64,000 nucleotides of DNA from Tanypteryx hageni (GCA_028673005.1 CM054117.1:49507370-49571369), one strand, 5' to 3'; positions 47,157 to 60,710 are shown, counted from the first letter of the stretch. The notes: a model not told the origin generated them from the sequence alone. Program-made: numbers and translations.

Positions 47157-48978
47157 CCGTATTTTTCAGGCTATAAGGTTAACCCTGATTTTACAGGAAA
47201 AAAAGTATTTTGGTTCATGAAAGCATTTAGAAAGAGCCGCATAATGTATCAGTTCGAGCCATAATTAAATAAAATATTATGGTGTGATAAAATTAAATAT
47301 GTTTTAGATCAAATTATTTATTTTTTATTCCATAAAAATTGCATACACAGAGCATATACAATTCTCAGGAGCCATCATAAAAAGACATTCACAACACACA
47401 TATACTATGAAAGTTACATATGAAAACAAAATATACAAAGTAAGTAAATGGTTACATATGCTACAATTTCTTCATGAAAGTAAATAGGGATGATCTAAAA
47501 CAAGTAATTGCTTCGAAACTTCTATAGCTAAATGAAATTTGCCTTGCATGTACTTGGCAGTCCTATTAATTAAGCTGTCGGAATGTGCCCACGTTTCGCA
47601 TTTATAGACACCTTAAGACTGAGTAACACGAGGACAGTTGACTGTCCAGCAACTTACAAGACAGCAGCTTTCTCAAGAGGACTGACTGTGTGTATACACA
47701 GCAGGCCAGTAGAGATAGTGTTTGAATAGTTAGCTGTCTTGTGATGTTCCAGACAGCTTCAGAATTACTCCCCGAAGAAAAGGTTTTGTAGATTTTGATA
47801 TTTTTGTATGTTGTACATTGTACATGACCCTAATTGATTTCAGCTTCTTCACATCTGGCAGTTTTAAAACATTAACAATTAACTACAAAACCCAGGTCTG
47901 CATTTCTTCATTTTTATAGTTTGCATCTTTAGGATTCCATAATAGTTTATGCTTTTCATACAAGTCCAATAGTCTCAGTATTTCAGTTTCATTCAACTTT
48001 TTAGCTATAGCTAGTTCAGCTATTGTCTTAATTAGGAAACAAAAACCAAACACCATTCAAGAATAGAATTGTCTGAACTATCACTGCTTGTTTGTACACT
48101 TGTTTAGTGTCTGTTTACTCATATTTTATTCAACTGTTTGCAAGATCAACTGCGCTGTCAACTGTCCTGAAATAGAAAGCAAGGCCAGCTCATTGAGAGG
48201 CAGCTGGCTCTCTTGTGAACTGTTCTGTGGATTGTCAGGACATGTTTACATGAAGCCAGTTACTGTCTTGTGAACTTTTAGTCAGTCAAGTGTCCTCGTG
48301 TAACTCAGCCTTTACCGACAATACCTACTTAAGTGCAAGATGAAATTTTAATTCCTAATAAATGGAATGCATGTGTAATAACAATACATATGCTCAACTA
48401 ATCCTTTTTCTTCTGCGACTCTTTTTACCTCATACATAACCATTTTGATTGATGCAGCAATGCCTAACTTCCTCTGTTCTAATATCCATTTCTTATTTTC
48501 CTGTAGTTGTAGCCATTTAGAACCAAGCTTACAAAGCCTGTTTCTCCTTTACTGTCACTTTCAGTATTTCCTCCCGTTTACTCCATTCAAGGATCGTTTT
48601 TTTCTTTGGGTCATGTACCGAAATGATGTGTGTTATTTAATAGACTCATTAGGAACTAAAACATGACTAACATTGCAAACATACCAAAATTGTAATCACT
48701 GTGAGCGAACATGTAATTAAGTGCAATAATGAAAATGAGTCATCAAAATTCACATTGCATAAGGTTTTACTGTTTATATTAACAACTTTCACTATTATTA
48801 ATAATGTATATTTTAATTTTTTTGCAACAAATGATTGCCAGTTATTCAATTTAGGGTATCAGTGGGTTTGTGATGTCATTACTGAATACAGTAATAATTT
48901 TATCTTCAGTTTATAAGATGCAGACTGATTTTGGGAGTCATTTATCTGGAAAGTGTCTTATAGCCCTAAAAATGTAGG
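47157..48978. mobile_element. pogo-like MITE, copy 1 (interrupted)
   Basis: Left end CCGTATTTTTCAGGCTATAA after TA; right end, in reverse, CCTACATTTTTAGGGCTATA. It is related over its length to 59255-61820, for example agtaattgcttcgaaacttc / ctattaattaagctgtcgga against near-identical blocks at 60780-60860. The TA on the right side has decayed to AA. A Harbinger-like MITE occupies 47616-48311. Confidence 0.75.
47616..48311. mobile_element. Harbinger-like MITE (696 bp)
   Basis: Ends AGACTGAGTAACACGAGGAC and, in reverse, AGGCTGAGTTACACGAGGAC are inverted repeats flanked by TTA (47613-47615 and 48312-48314). A 3-bp TTA duplication is typical of PIF/Harbinger. The interior has several imperfect repeats of agttgactgtcc / caactgtcctg type. 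The uninterrupted homologous site in copy 2 of the host MITE (about 60890) confirms the boundaries. Confidence 0.8.
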
Positions 48979-49243
48979 AATTAAATTTCAGTAGATTTCA
49001 TCATCCATGTATTTTAAATCTATTTTGATAATTAGGCTCAACAGGGTTATGAATTTAACAACAACCTGTGGTTCATAACGGTTAAATTAACTTGCAATTA
49101 ACCATTTTTAACACATAACTCTTAACTTATTTTCTTGGTATTGATATTATTTCAGATCATTGTGAATAAATGTCTTATGGTAAATTTCATAATTTTTGTA
49201 TTTCATTTCAGTTTTATTTAATATTTAAACATTCACTTTACAG

Positions 49244-49353
49244 GCTTTTGAATGGTCTACAGGATTGCCTAGTGTCCAAACAAAGATATGCCTAGAAATG
49301 GATAAATTCAGTGCTGAAAAAGAAGATATGAAAAACTTTAGTGAATACCCTGA
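49244..49353 (+). CDS. Zinc-finger gene, coding exon 3
   Basis: Acceptor actttacag, donor CCTGA|GTAAGT. It enters in phase 0 and leaves in phase 2. It encodes AFEWSTGLPSVQTKICLEMD followed by KFSAEKEDMKNFSEYPE. The composition is acidic and there is no named motif. Confidence 0.75.
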
Positions 49354-51125
49354 GTAAGTTCTTTAGTTCTTTTATGCCCATTTTTTGCTTAATTGGTTTA
49401 ATTTCTATAATGCATGTATGGGAGAGATGCATTCTTCTAATTTAAACTTATAGTATATAGTGCTGAAAATGCTTAGTATAAACACAACTGGATGCATTGG
49501 CAGATTTATCTTGAGGCTTGAGAAAGATATAGGATTCCTGTAAAGCAGGAGTGAGCAATCTTTTCTGCATAGCAAGCCACTTCGGTGGTTGTGAATCCTT
49601 TGGCAGGCTGCATTGGAAGTTGCTAATTCTTTGGCGGGACAGATTAGAATTTAAATCACAAGTTAGCTAGAGGTTATAAGGCATAATGTAAGTGAAAATC
49701 AATCCCAAATAAGAATTTTATGGTTAAAATTTCAAAATGGAAGATTTTACTGTCATAATTTTTACCAAAAAGATACCAGTTTGGGTAATGAAATTTATGT
49801 ATCATTTTTACTTTCTCCATATATGTAGTATAGGGGAAAGGATTGTATTCATGAAAAAAATCGACTTAAAGATTTCAATGGAAATACACATTTTGAGGTC
49901 CGCTGAACATATTTTGACCATTTTCTCGATGATTTCCGGGTGTGTATGTGATAGCTTTTTGTGGGTGCTCTAACTAAAAAACTATTAATCAGGTCAACTC
50001 GAAATTTTATATTTAACATTTTTATATAAGTCAGAAGAACATTAGTTTTTGGTAAAAATTGGTCAACCAGAAGTGAGCATTTACTCTTGTCACTTATCCG
50101 TTATTTTGAAAATTTTGCTTTAATATTTTATAATTGTAAAAATGTACTGGAATAAAAGTAGTGGGAAATTTAATTTTCTACAACCTTTGTTTGAAACATT
50201 TTTCCATATAATGCATTGTTTAAGAGATATCTTATATTTTTAGCTGCCACCACCATGCCATCTACTGACAACTATTGTTAACAATTGACGCTTAGTTACA
50301 TCTTAGTAACGCTCTTTTTTCTTTTCTCAATTTTTGGAGCTTTGTGGCTATATCCAATATCAGAAGGCTATGGTTTGAGTTTATTTCTGTTCTTTGTAAA
50401 GTCGAAAATTTGTCGCAGTTTCTTAAAATATTTATTTTTATATAACCTATTTAAAAATATTACAGATATGGAAGTCATGTGGTGGCCACATCAGATTTTT
50501 TTCTCGTAGCTTCACAGGTCACAAAATTCTCTCAGGGGCCATAGGTTGCCCACCCCTATTCTAAAGGAAATGTCTATTAGTTCTCATAAACCCCACAATA
50601 AGTCCCTGGTGAGATGTTAAATACATTGTAATGAAAAGAATTTATATGCAAATTAAATTTTTATGTAGTAATGAAAACCAATCCTAAATTGCATGTTACT
50701 GAAATTATTTAACATCATTAAATTGGAAATATTCATACTAAATTAATAGCAAATAAATTTGAAAAGTATTTTGTTGTGAAGTGTGTTATAATGAGATTTT
50801 ACTGTAGTTGATATGAAGTAAAAATATATATTGGTTTATAGATACAATAACATTGCTCAGCAGTTTAGTTATCATTAATGCTATTGTTTTAATTTTATGA
50901 TAAACTAAATGACAGGAAATATTAGCAAAGTGTTACTAAGATTTTTTCCCAGTAAACTTTATTAGGATAAATTGGCTAAAGAAATGTTAATAAACATACA
51001 TGAACCAAAAACTTGATTAATTTTAGAAGTTACTGGCTTATTGAGAAATAAAGTTTTCTAAATACCGAGAAAACCCAAGTGTGGTTGCTTTGTTCTAACA
51101 ATTTCTTCATTTCTTTGGTTTTCAG
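49354..51125 (+). other. Intron of zinc-finger gene (1.8 kb)
   Basis: More than half is a hAT MITE (49546-50558). The remaining 50567-51125 is AT-rich with no feature beyond the branch and acceptor sequence (tctttggttttcag). Confidence 0.6.
49546..50558. mobile_element. hAT MITE (1.0 kb)
   Basis: Ends CAGGAGTGAGCAATC and, in reverse, TAGGGGTGGGCAACCTATGG are inverted repeats. The flanks CTGTAAAG (49538-49545) and TTCTAAAG (50559-50566) match at 6 of 8 positions, consistent with an old 8-bp target duplication. No coding capacity. Confidence 0.7.
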
Positions 51126-54100
51126 TTCACCTCTATTTGATTCTCCAGGTTCTGCAAAAGAAGGTGATTTAGGCTGTACTGTTTGGAGAAAGAGTAGGAA
51201 AACAGCAATGGATTTCTTTGAAGAAACTCCTCGTAGTCCTAGTCCACCTTCATGTACAGAAATAGGTGAAGTACGTAAACCTGTGGTGATACCAATGGAA
51301 CGAAAGGAAGATTCTAATAAATCAACCTCTGTTGTAAAACCAGTGCAACGAAAAAAAGAGTTATTGTCAAAACCTATTGTGATACCATTGGAGCGCATGG
51401 AAGAATCTAATGTGCCAACGAAACCGATTACAAAAGCTTTGGAACGAAAGGAAGAATCTAATTTGTCCAAGCCAATTTTGAATCCATCAGAACGCAAAGA
51501 TAATTTTGAGAAAAGATGGTATGAAGGAGAAGTTAAGCATCAAGAAGCTGGTAAACTGAAGAATAATTTTGGTGTAATTAATTCATCAATTCCTTCTGAC
51601 CCAGGAATCGGGCAATATGGCAACAATCTTCCACAATCTTCATTTTCTCAAGAAATTATTCCTCATCGTAATATCCAGAGGGGAGTATCAAGTATTGCAT
51701 CTGACATTCCAAAATTAGATGAGATGCACTTACACAAGAAAAAAGGAGACTTGGAGCATCAGGGTTTTGATAAAAACGTGAACATTCCAAATAATGATGG
51801 AACTGATAAGTGGTGCGAAGATGCTGACTCTTTTGAGAGGAAGTCTGGCAAGGAACGGGGAGACAATGCCTTTGAAGGCAGAAGAACAGCCCCTGCATTG
51901 TTGAGAACTCCTGAATCCCCACGATATACTGGATCAACTGCATTCTATGACTATGAACATGGTCAAAATTTCCTAAATCAAGATTTGCCAGAAAACACCA
52001 GACAATCTTCCTTGGAATGTGATAATGAAAAGTTGAAATTTGCAATGAAAGATGGAAATTTTCCACGTCCAAGTATTCGTGAGAAGTTAGCTTTGGAGAT
52101 TAATAAAGTTCATCGTGTTGGGGTCAGTTCAGGTGGAGCCCTTCGATCCTTGTGTAAAGATTTGGGCAGTCCACCAAACCAAAGGAAAGTGGAAAATCGA
52201 GAATTAGTCCATGGGAGCCCATTTGGCAGCAGGTCTTCAGATGATGAGCAGAGTAAATCTCTGACATCAGAAAGAGAAAGAAGAGTGTCTGGTTGTAGAA
52301 ATCTCTTTGAAGAAAACTCTCCTACTCTCCTTCCAGGTATCAAAAACCTTGATGGCCATGTAAGAGAGAGAGATCAGAATAAGTCCTTATCTCAGGATAG
52401 ATCCTTTAAAGAGATGCTAACAATACCACTGGATAAAAATTCAAATGCTGGAAAAATTGAAGGGATGCCTAGTTTTTCTCAGAAACATTCATACCAAGAG
52501 AGAACATCCATTAATGCTTGCACTGAATCTCCAGGTCCTCTGATTAATGATGGAAATAAAAGTGTAATTGAAGAATTTTCTTTTAGGAAGAAACACTTGC
52601 AGAAACTTATGTCTGATCAAAGATTAGGATCATCATCTGTGAGTTATGAGAATAAAGCTCATAAGACATCAGGTGATGATGATAATGATGAACATAACTC
52701 GAGTATGTCTATTTGTGATGAGGATTCAGATAATGGTTCTAATTTATTTCTGGATTCTGTTGATGTCTCTTCTGCTCCAGAACCCCCAGCATTTTCCTCT
52801 TCACCTAATTCCTCTACCAAGCATCCTGATCATAGATTAATTTCTAGTCAATACATCCCACCTGTTCCACACCATAATGCTAATTCCACCATACAACCTT
52901 TTGTTGATCCATCAAACCTAAATTTATCTCAGGGAAGTCGAGCAGATTCAGTTCAACAAAGAAATTGGTCTGCCCAAGGAGTTGGGAGTAGCCGAGTATT
53001 TCCTCAAGGTTATCAACAAAACTTGATGCAACATCATATGAGTTCCTCTAATATTAATACCTCTGGCCACGTGAGCCTACTTAATATAAATATTCCAAAT
53101 CATATGGTTCAACACAGCATGAATTCTCCGAATCAAGCTTCTGTGATGGAATCTTCTCACAGAGTTCAGCCACAATACATGGGATTAGGTGTTCATTCTT
53201 CACACAATATGAATATTCCTAAATTAAATCAAACTGTTAGGCCACTTGTAAAAACCCCTTTACTTCCTGATCCTGTGCAACCATTCAGACATAGTCAAAT
53301 GTCAGGAAGTGGTCATACCTGGTCATCAATGCAAACTGGTCCTAAGGTGGGGCTTCTTCCACATCCTGTTTCCCAGCCATCCTGGCGAAATGAACCTTAT
53401 TCTAGATCTAATATAAACCAACCTGCTGCAGAACCTAGGCGCCGGGTAACTAATCAAAGTGACGGTCGACCCCATCGTGGCAGAGGGAGTTGGATTTCAA
53501 GAAGAGGTAGTTTTGTCAAAGTCAATGACCCTCGGTTACGAAAGCCTGAGCATTCGAGACATTACTCTGAATCATCAGATGATAAGTATCGGTGGAAGCA
53601 TCCTGCAGATCCAAGGCGTGCTACTCCAACAGAAACCAAGCCCTCAGCCCCACCATTACAAAAAGAAAAGGAGGCAGTTTTCTCACCATTAAATTCATTA
53701 TATGAAGCAGACCAAGCACCTAAAACCGGCAAGGGTTATGGCTTTCAGAAATTTCGCATTCCAAAATTAAAGAGCCAAGAGACAAAGAAAAATACAGCAA
53801 ATCTTAAACCTGTATATCCACAGAAAGAAGTTTATGTTGCTCCCAAGGAAAAGAATGTAGTTGAGGATACTAAAAAGGACAAAATTGAAGAGGGCAAAAA
53901 GGAAGAAGAGGTTAGTAAAACTAAAGAAGAATTTACAAAGGACCTCTTTGAAACTCTTCTCAAGATGTCCCTTTCATCTGGAGAGGGTACAAAGATCCTG
54001 GAAAATTCTAAATTCATCGATGAACTCAGAGAAAAACTTAAGCTTAACCGCCCTAAAAAGAACCGGCCAATAATAGAGTCTGATTCAGAATCCAGTGAAG

Positions 54101-56271
54101 AGGAAGAGATAGTAAAACCGAGTCAAGTTACAACCAAAGTGAAGAAGAGATCTCGGCTCATTATCGAATCATCAGAATCTGAAGACAGTGCCAAGGAAAA
54201 AGAAGTAAATGAAGTTCGTCAAAATGTGAAAAGAATGCCAAGTAATAAAACCTCAGGTGGACGAAATACTCGCAGCTGCAGAAAAGCCAACAAAATTTCT
54301 GACTTAGAGAAACTTGGTGGAAGACCTAGAACTCGCAGTCAGCGTAAGTTTTTTTCTATCGAGGACGAGGAGGAAGAAGAGAAAAATGAGAGTGAAAAAC
54401 GCACTGTGGAGGCTGCAGATGAGGAAAATGAAGATGAGGTGTTTCAGAATGTGGAGAAGGAAAAAGAAATTGAAGATAGCGAGGTTAATGAGGAGAGCAA
54501 GACTAAGACTGCTGCAAAGAGAACAAAACGTCGCTCCTCGTTGGAACTTCTACAAGAAGATATTCGTGAGATGTTTATATGCGAAGGAGTTATGTCAGCA
54601 ACTGGTGTTAGAATGTGCCGCTTGCTGAAAGAAGCTGCCTCTGTATCAAATACAAATGAAGATCTGTCTTTTGAGAATGATGCCAGCAGAGATTCTGAAG
54701 AATTGGAGGAAAAGTCACGTGCTTCGAGTAAAAATTATAGAGATATAGATGAATCTGAAGATTCAGGTGAGGATACAACTGTGAAATCGACCAGGAAAAA
54801 AGTGAATAAAAAAGGTAAGGGATTGCCTCATGCTTCCCTTCAACCTAGAGTTGTTCTGAAAAAGACGGAAGTAAACATGGAGAATAAGGATTCTGTTGAT
54901 GTCTCCCAAACTAGCAGGAGAGGTCGTGCTAGTGCAAGGAGGTTGCGCAAAAAACCTCAAAGTGTAGGTAACCGTAGGCCAAATAGTGCAGCTAGTCTGG
55001 GAAAGGTTAAAAGTAATGTAATTGAAGATACACTAGAGGAAAGTATTGATGATCAGGAGTTTGAGGACTCTGCATCCCTGCTATCTGTTAAAGAGAAATT
55101 AAATGCTCAAGATGAAGATTGTAAGTCTACTTCAGATGTACCAAAATCTTTGAAAGATGAGAATGAAAAAGATTCTAAATCCAGTTATTCTGAAAATACT
55201 TCCTTTAATGACAAAAATTTAGATTCATCAGAGAGCAATAAGTCCATATTGGATTCTGATGAAGATGAAAATTCTGATAAGAAAGATAATCCCTCTCAAA
55301 ATGACAAAAATGGTGCTGAAAAGTGTATAGATAAGAATGTGGATAGTGATAGGAGTGAAAATGCATTGAGGAAAGGTGCAATCCAGTTGCCAGATGTTGA
55401 AGATGATGATGAACCAGAGATGGAAGAGGGTGATCGTGAGCATTCTGTGAAAGTAAACGATGAGGCGTTGGAGGTGCAAGCTGTTAAAGTTGGGTTGAAA
55501 AAGCAAAAGTTTAAAAAGAGGTCAAAAGTGAACAGGAGGTGGGCACTAGGTATACTCAAGAAAGCTGTAAATCACAAGAGGAGGAGCTTACCATCCTTTC
55601 CTGCTCAATCTGTCTTTAATGTGGAATCTAATGCATCTGAAAATTTTATTGAATCTGTACCAAATATTGACTTAGCTGATATTAATTATTTTAGTAATGG
55701 AAGCGACTCTGTTCCATGTAAATTATGTTCCTATCTAGGTAAACAGATTGTTGGTCACTATGTTACCAAACATCCTGAATCTGAGGTTTTAGTGTCTCGT
55801 CTTTCTGCAGACCAGGCTAAACTTGCTTGGGATTGGACAGAAGCTAACAAAGGTGCATTAAAAAATGCTAAAGAGGCTTTAAAATCTAGTGGGCCATTTG
55901 TTTGCATCATTTGTGAGGCATGGCACACTGACTATGCCGAATTTTATGACCATGTGACGACCCACACTGGTGAATACCGGTACAGCTGTAAAATGTGCTC
56001 ATACAGAAGTTTTCGAGGTATTAATGTTCGTGGCCATTCTTATTATGTTCACCATAAAAAGTGGTGTGAAAATAGTCAGTGTTACACTGCTGTTCCTCTT
56101 GACCAGTTGATAAATGAGGAACCAGAGGATGAAAAGTCATCAGAAAATTCAAGCATTGTAATTCCTGGTCTTGTAGCTCATCTATGTTCCAAGTGTCACT
56201 TTGTGCAAATCTCAGAAAAGGGAGTGGTGGACCATGTTCAGAAAATCCACAAGGAGGAAGATGATGCTAAG
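51126..56271 (+). CDS. Zinc-finger gene, giant coding exon 4 (5.1 kb)
   Basis: Acceptor tttggttttcag, donor GCTAAG|GTGAGC. It enters in phase 2 and leaves in phase 0; 1,715 uninterrupted codons. In order: four short repeats around KPxxxPxERKE (51270-51510); a long Ser/Asn/Gln-rich region; an RG patch, GRPHRGRGSWISRRG, at about 53464-53510; DPRL and DPRR motifs after it; a helical block TKDLFETLLKMSLSSGEGTK (53932 on); alternating acidic and basic clusters; PRVVL at 54844-54858, a PxVxL match; then C2H2-type fingers at 55711-55773, 55897-55965, 55980-56055 and 56179-56250. The unbroken frame amid AT-rich introns is strong evidence of coding. Confidence 0.9.
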
Positions 56272-56387
56272 GTGAGCTAATGTATCATAATTTGTTTTGT
56301 GGTTATTATTCTGGTGGTGAAATATTTGTTATATAATGGTGAAATTTCTATTTTGCTTTGTCTTAAGTAGTAAATTTTTTATTACAG

Positions 56388-57504
56388 GTGTTGAAGATAG
56401 ACATGTCATTAATTGCACCTGAACCACCATCACATTTGTCTGTCTCAGGTGACTCTGTTAGGGAAGATCTGATACCTTGGGGAACAAACAGTGATAATGG
56501 CATTGATGAAGAAAACAGTAGGTCATCACTTGACAACTCTTTGTTTTTTGAGAAGGAAAACTCGATCAATGATAAAAGCAAAATATTCATTCTCGATGAA
56601 ACTTTGAAAAACATGAAAAAAGATGAGAGCTGCGTTATTGAAGATACTAAAGTAAAAATTGAATTAGACAATAGAGTTTTTAAAATTGAAGATGACTTGA
56701 ATTATAATTCTGATGTAATTGGTAGAGCCGAAGCTGTATGGAAGGAGGTACTTGAAACTCCTGCATTTGATGAGGATATAATCATAACCAAGTATAAACT
56801 TGAGATCAAGCTGGAAAAAGATGAGGAGGAAAGCAATCCAGTTGTTGAAAGAGCTGTCAATGATGTAATTGTGAAAAGTGATACAGAGGATGGAAATAAT
56901 TTGCTCGAAAAATCAGCAGAAGCAAAGGAATTGACTACAAAAGATCAAGGGGAGGTAGATGAATCTGAAGTATTGAGTTCAAAGGAAGGGAAGGAAAAAG
57001 GCAAACCTTTGGATGTTGAATCACATTCTTCAGATATAGAAATAATTGAGATTAATGATGACAGTGATGATTCATCAGATTCTGATTATTCATCTGATAT
57101 TGATAGCTCATCAAGCGAAGATGAAGGGGTATGTGACATAATTAATTACACTTCTGAAAAAGAGAACCTCTTTGCATTAGATATAATTCCAGAAGTGAAA
57201 GTTCATACTCCTATAATTGATATAACAACTAAGGTCAGAACTAGCATGAATAAAATGAAGGATTTAGTAAACCTTGCCAGTATTTCATCTGAAGACTTGA
57301 ACAATAAAAATGAAAAGGCTGTTGAAGAATTAGCAGAAGATGTGTACGAACCCCAATTAGACCTGAGGCAGAGTTCTGAAGCAGATGAATGTGATCCATT
57401 GGCAGATGCACCACCAAAGTTTAAGATAAGGGTCAGATGCTTAAGTGGTGATTTGCTGTCTTCAAACAAGGAGCCCAAACCTGAGGAGGGCTCAATTTCT
57501 TCAG
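56388..57504 (+). CDS. Zinc-finger gene, coding exon 5, acidic
   Basis: Acceptor ttttattacag, donor TCAG|GTTAGT. It enters in phase 0 and leaves in phase 1. It encodes 372 residues rich in Asp, Glu and Ser with no cysteine pairs. A run SDSDYSSDIDSSSSEDEG (about 57077-57128) is a dense potential casein kinase 2 target. IEIIEINDDSDDSSDSD just before it resembles a SUMO-interacting motif, a hydrophobic core followed by acidic residues. Confidence 0.85.
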
Positions 57505-57687
57505 GTTAGTTTTACATACACTAGGATATTGAAAATCTGGCATGATCCGAACAATGTCATTGTCATGTTTGAGAATTGCCCAGATTTTCATCATCAGGAT
57601 TACCTAAATGCTTTCATAATTTTATGCAACTAACTATGCCAAACTTCAGTATTGTATTTTTGTGTTATTTAACAATTTTCAGTAATA

Positions 57688-58172
57688 CATAGTAGAACTC
57701 ATTATCCGAACTAATTGGGATCAAGAGTAGTTTGGATAATCGAAAACTCAGATAATTAGAAAAAAGAAAAGGTACGATTTTAGCTTTCAAGATGTTCAAA
57801 AACTGTCAGACAAACTTCTCTAAAATACCTTTCATAACAGTTCACTACAGTTACACTAAGATCGCCAATAGAAGGAAATGGCCATCAAAAATAGCATTTG
57901 TAACCTTCGAACACATGCCCTTCCACTCAGGGAGGTGATACGAAAGCAGATGGGGCTCATTGTCTTGATATTTACACAAAGGTGAGCATTAATGGGAAGT
58001 TCGGAGAGTATTTTAAGTCAAGGAGGGATTCCTGAATGCAAAAATTTTTTGAAATGGTGAGGTAAATCCAAAAGTCGCAGTGTAATGGTTTAGGAACATG
58101 AAGCAATTTAAAATTTGGTTAGGATATTTGGACATTCAGATAATCAGCGTTCTGTTAATTGGAGTTCTACTG
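57688..58172. mobile_element. Tigger-type MITE (485 bp)
   Basis: Ends CATAGTAGAACTCATTATCC and, in reverse, CAGTAGAACTCCAATTAACA are inverted repeats flanked by TA (57686-57687 and 58173-58174). Its termini are related to those of the Tigger element at 14172. The right side has ggataatcg-type subterminal repeats. No coding sequence. Confidence 0.78.
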
Positions 58173-59959
58173 TATATACAACTGTTGGTATGAAGCAACT
58201 TTTTACGATAAAGTTGAATTAAGTTCTTTTCCTTCTTAAGTTTCAATTTCACAAGAGCAGAGCATACTGATGTTGATGTATATTTTTGAAACTATTTGGT
58301 TGATGTAAAACTAAAAGATGAAGATTTTCTCTGTTCACCCTATTTTAGTGTAACACAAATATCAAAACCAATAGCCTTGAATTGTGTATTGATGAAGACG
58401 GCCAAAAAAGATGATGTTCCTTGAGAGAATAATTAGGTCTTCTGAATAATAAAAAATTTGCGACACTTAGGAAAAAAGTATAGCTGCTGACTCAAATTAA
58501 GTTTATAAGTATATATTACGCCCTTGCTATTTCTAGGGATTATATTCCTGGAAAACGAGGCAATTAACAAAAACAGTGACATAAGGGAAAAAGAATTTTT
58601 GGTTCATGGCTCAGAAGGGTGGACATTATCAAAAGAATAAATATTTATATTTACCACAAAGAATATAGTACTAGTACACAACATTTGGTAGTTTATAAAA
58701 TATAATCATTAACGGTGAAAATACCTTATTGAGATAGTTAATAATTCGTAATTCAAGTCTAGCTGGTCTGGTCCCTACTTGATGCCTATATTTGCCTTTT
58801 TCCTTTAACTTCTTTGGAATTAAACTTCTTTTATCAGCAACAATTCATGAATGTATACTATATTTAACCTTACATATTTGTATTTTGGGTAAAAAATAGT
58901 TCCTTATCCAGCTCTCCAATGACTTGAATTGTTTATATGATACTTAAATTGAGGATAAAACATATACAATGTAGGATCTGCAAGAATTCTTGTGGATCTT
59001 ATACCAAAAACTTGTTTTGGTTTCTACTTAAGCATTAACTACAGATTACCACAATGTTACAGTGCAATCCACTAATTTCGTATCTATGTGATATTACTAG
59101 CCTAATACCAACGTGTCTTCTTTTAAACTTGCGAGGAAAGTGTAAAATTGCATAATTAGTATGCATCGAAAATAGTAAAATCCAAACTATTCATACTGAC
59201 AATCAAGTAATTAGTGTGAAGTGATGTGGATTGATTTCTTCTGTTGAGAATATACCATATTTTTAGGGCTATAAGATGCACCCTGACTTTTTATATGATT
59301 TTTCAGGAAAAAAAGTATTTTGGTGCACCATAGCATTTAGGAAAGGCCACATTGTGTATCATTTCTAGCCGTGATTAAGTCCACATCGGGCAATATTTAA
59401 AGAAAATAATATGGGGTGGTAACAATTAAATATAATGTTTTAGAGAAACTTAACACTTACGATGCAGTACAAAAATCTAAGAAATTATCACAAACGAGTG
59501 TAACTTTCGGGATCAAAAAATCATATAGCTTTGTTTTTTTAATTTATAATATATTTTTATGTAAAATTAATCAATTTTTTTTTATTAAAAAAAATTACGA
59601 TGATGTCATATGATGTCCTCCCCGCGAATAGTCCCAAGATAAGCTAACCCTTTTATTGCATGTAAAATATCACCAAAACAAAATATTCCAAGTATAGGTT
59701 TCAAGATATGTAAATTAGGAAAAAAGTTGTGACTTATATTCAAACAAATTCTTATATATTTATGGGTTACTTTTCAGTAATAATGATGGAATTCCCTTTC
59801 AAAAAAGTTGATTTATATTAAAATATTTATATTATTTCTTTCGCAATTATTGATTATTATTATTCTTACTATAATTGACAATAATATTTAAAATTTACAA
59901 TGATATTTACAATTTATGTTGTAAATATTTGTTTCGGGAAATACAATTATTATTATATA

Positions 59960-60190
59960 TAATTACTCAATGTCTGTCCGTCCTCCCTTTTATCTCTTGA
60001 ACAGTTTGTCATAGAGAAATGCTGTATATGCCATTTTGTGTCTGACAACTAGGAGTCCTTGAGAATACTATTTTCGTTTACATAAGTGACCCAGGTTCGA
60101 CTCCAGGAGATGATTATATTTTCCTATATGTTTACACAGGAGTTTTGATTTTTCAATGTGCAAGGTTTCTTCCATAATTCATTAAAATAC
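59960..60190 (+). repeat. Dispersed repeat with B-box-like core, copy 3
   Basis: Contains caatgtctgtccgtcctccc, cccaggttcgactccagg (B-box-like) and tttacacaggagttttgat, in the same order as 32510-32800. It is nested in the pogo-like MITE copy 2. Confidence 0.6.
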
Positions 60191-60710
60191 GTAAATATGG
60201 ACCGAATTTCTCCATTTTTGCTTTATTCAATGGCTAAATCTATAAAATATCTTATTCTTGCAATGTTATATGTTATATGGAAGCATTTGTCAGAAATACA
60301 CATTTATTTTCAAAATTTTATGACTTTTTCGTACTCTATTCGGGTGTGGCCAAGGCGACCTGCATTGTTGCCTCCAATTGAATGAGCGTCTATTAGGCCT
60401 CCAAATAGATGAGAAAACTGCTTAATTCCCTTCGCTACATTGAAATAACAAAGTAAAAAAACAATGTGTATAAAAAATAATGCTTAAATGAAATTTCTTA
60501 CAAAAAATCCAAAAACTGGATTTCTAATGAACTGTGCAATCGACTAGAAAACAAAGCAGATGGTTAGAAAGCCCCCAAAGCACTGAGTCTTAACACCCCT
60601 GTGGCCTTTTTCCGAAAGTTGAATCCTCGCCATGGGAGAGAGAGAATTGAGGGAGAAAAAGATTTGAGAGAGAACATCATATGATGTCGCCCATAACTGC
60701 GCTAGGGCAG

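Larger units (their letters stand above)
44277..49243 (+). other. Intron of zinc-finger gene (5.0 kb)
   Basis: Holds a pogo-like MITE (47157-48978) with a Harbinger-like MITE inside. 44860-45340 contains short open stretches (for example ITWFVTQQWFDEMH) that may derive from a Tigger transposase, but the match is too weak to call. 45340-47150 shows nothing recognised apart from an unexplained 183-codon minus-strand ORF (45779-46330). Confidence 0.5.

Noticed and set aside
51030..51497. 155-codon minus-strand ORF opposite the giant exon
   Set aside because: Antisense shadow of the KPxxxPxERKE repeats; no independent support.
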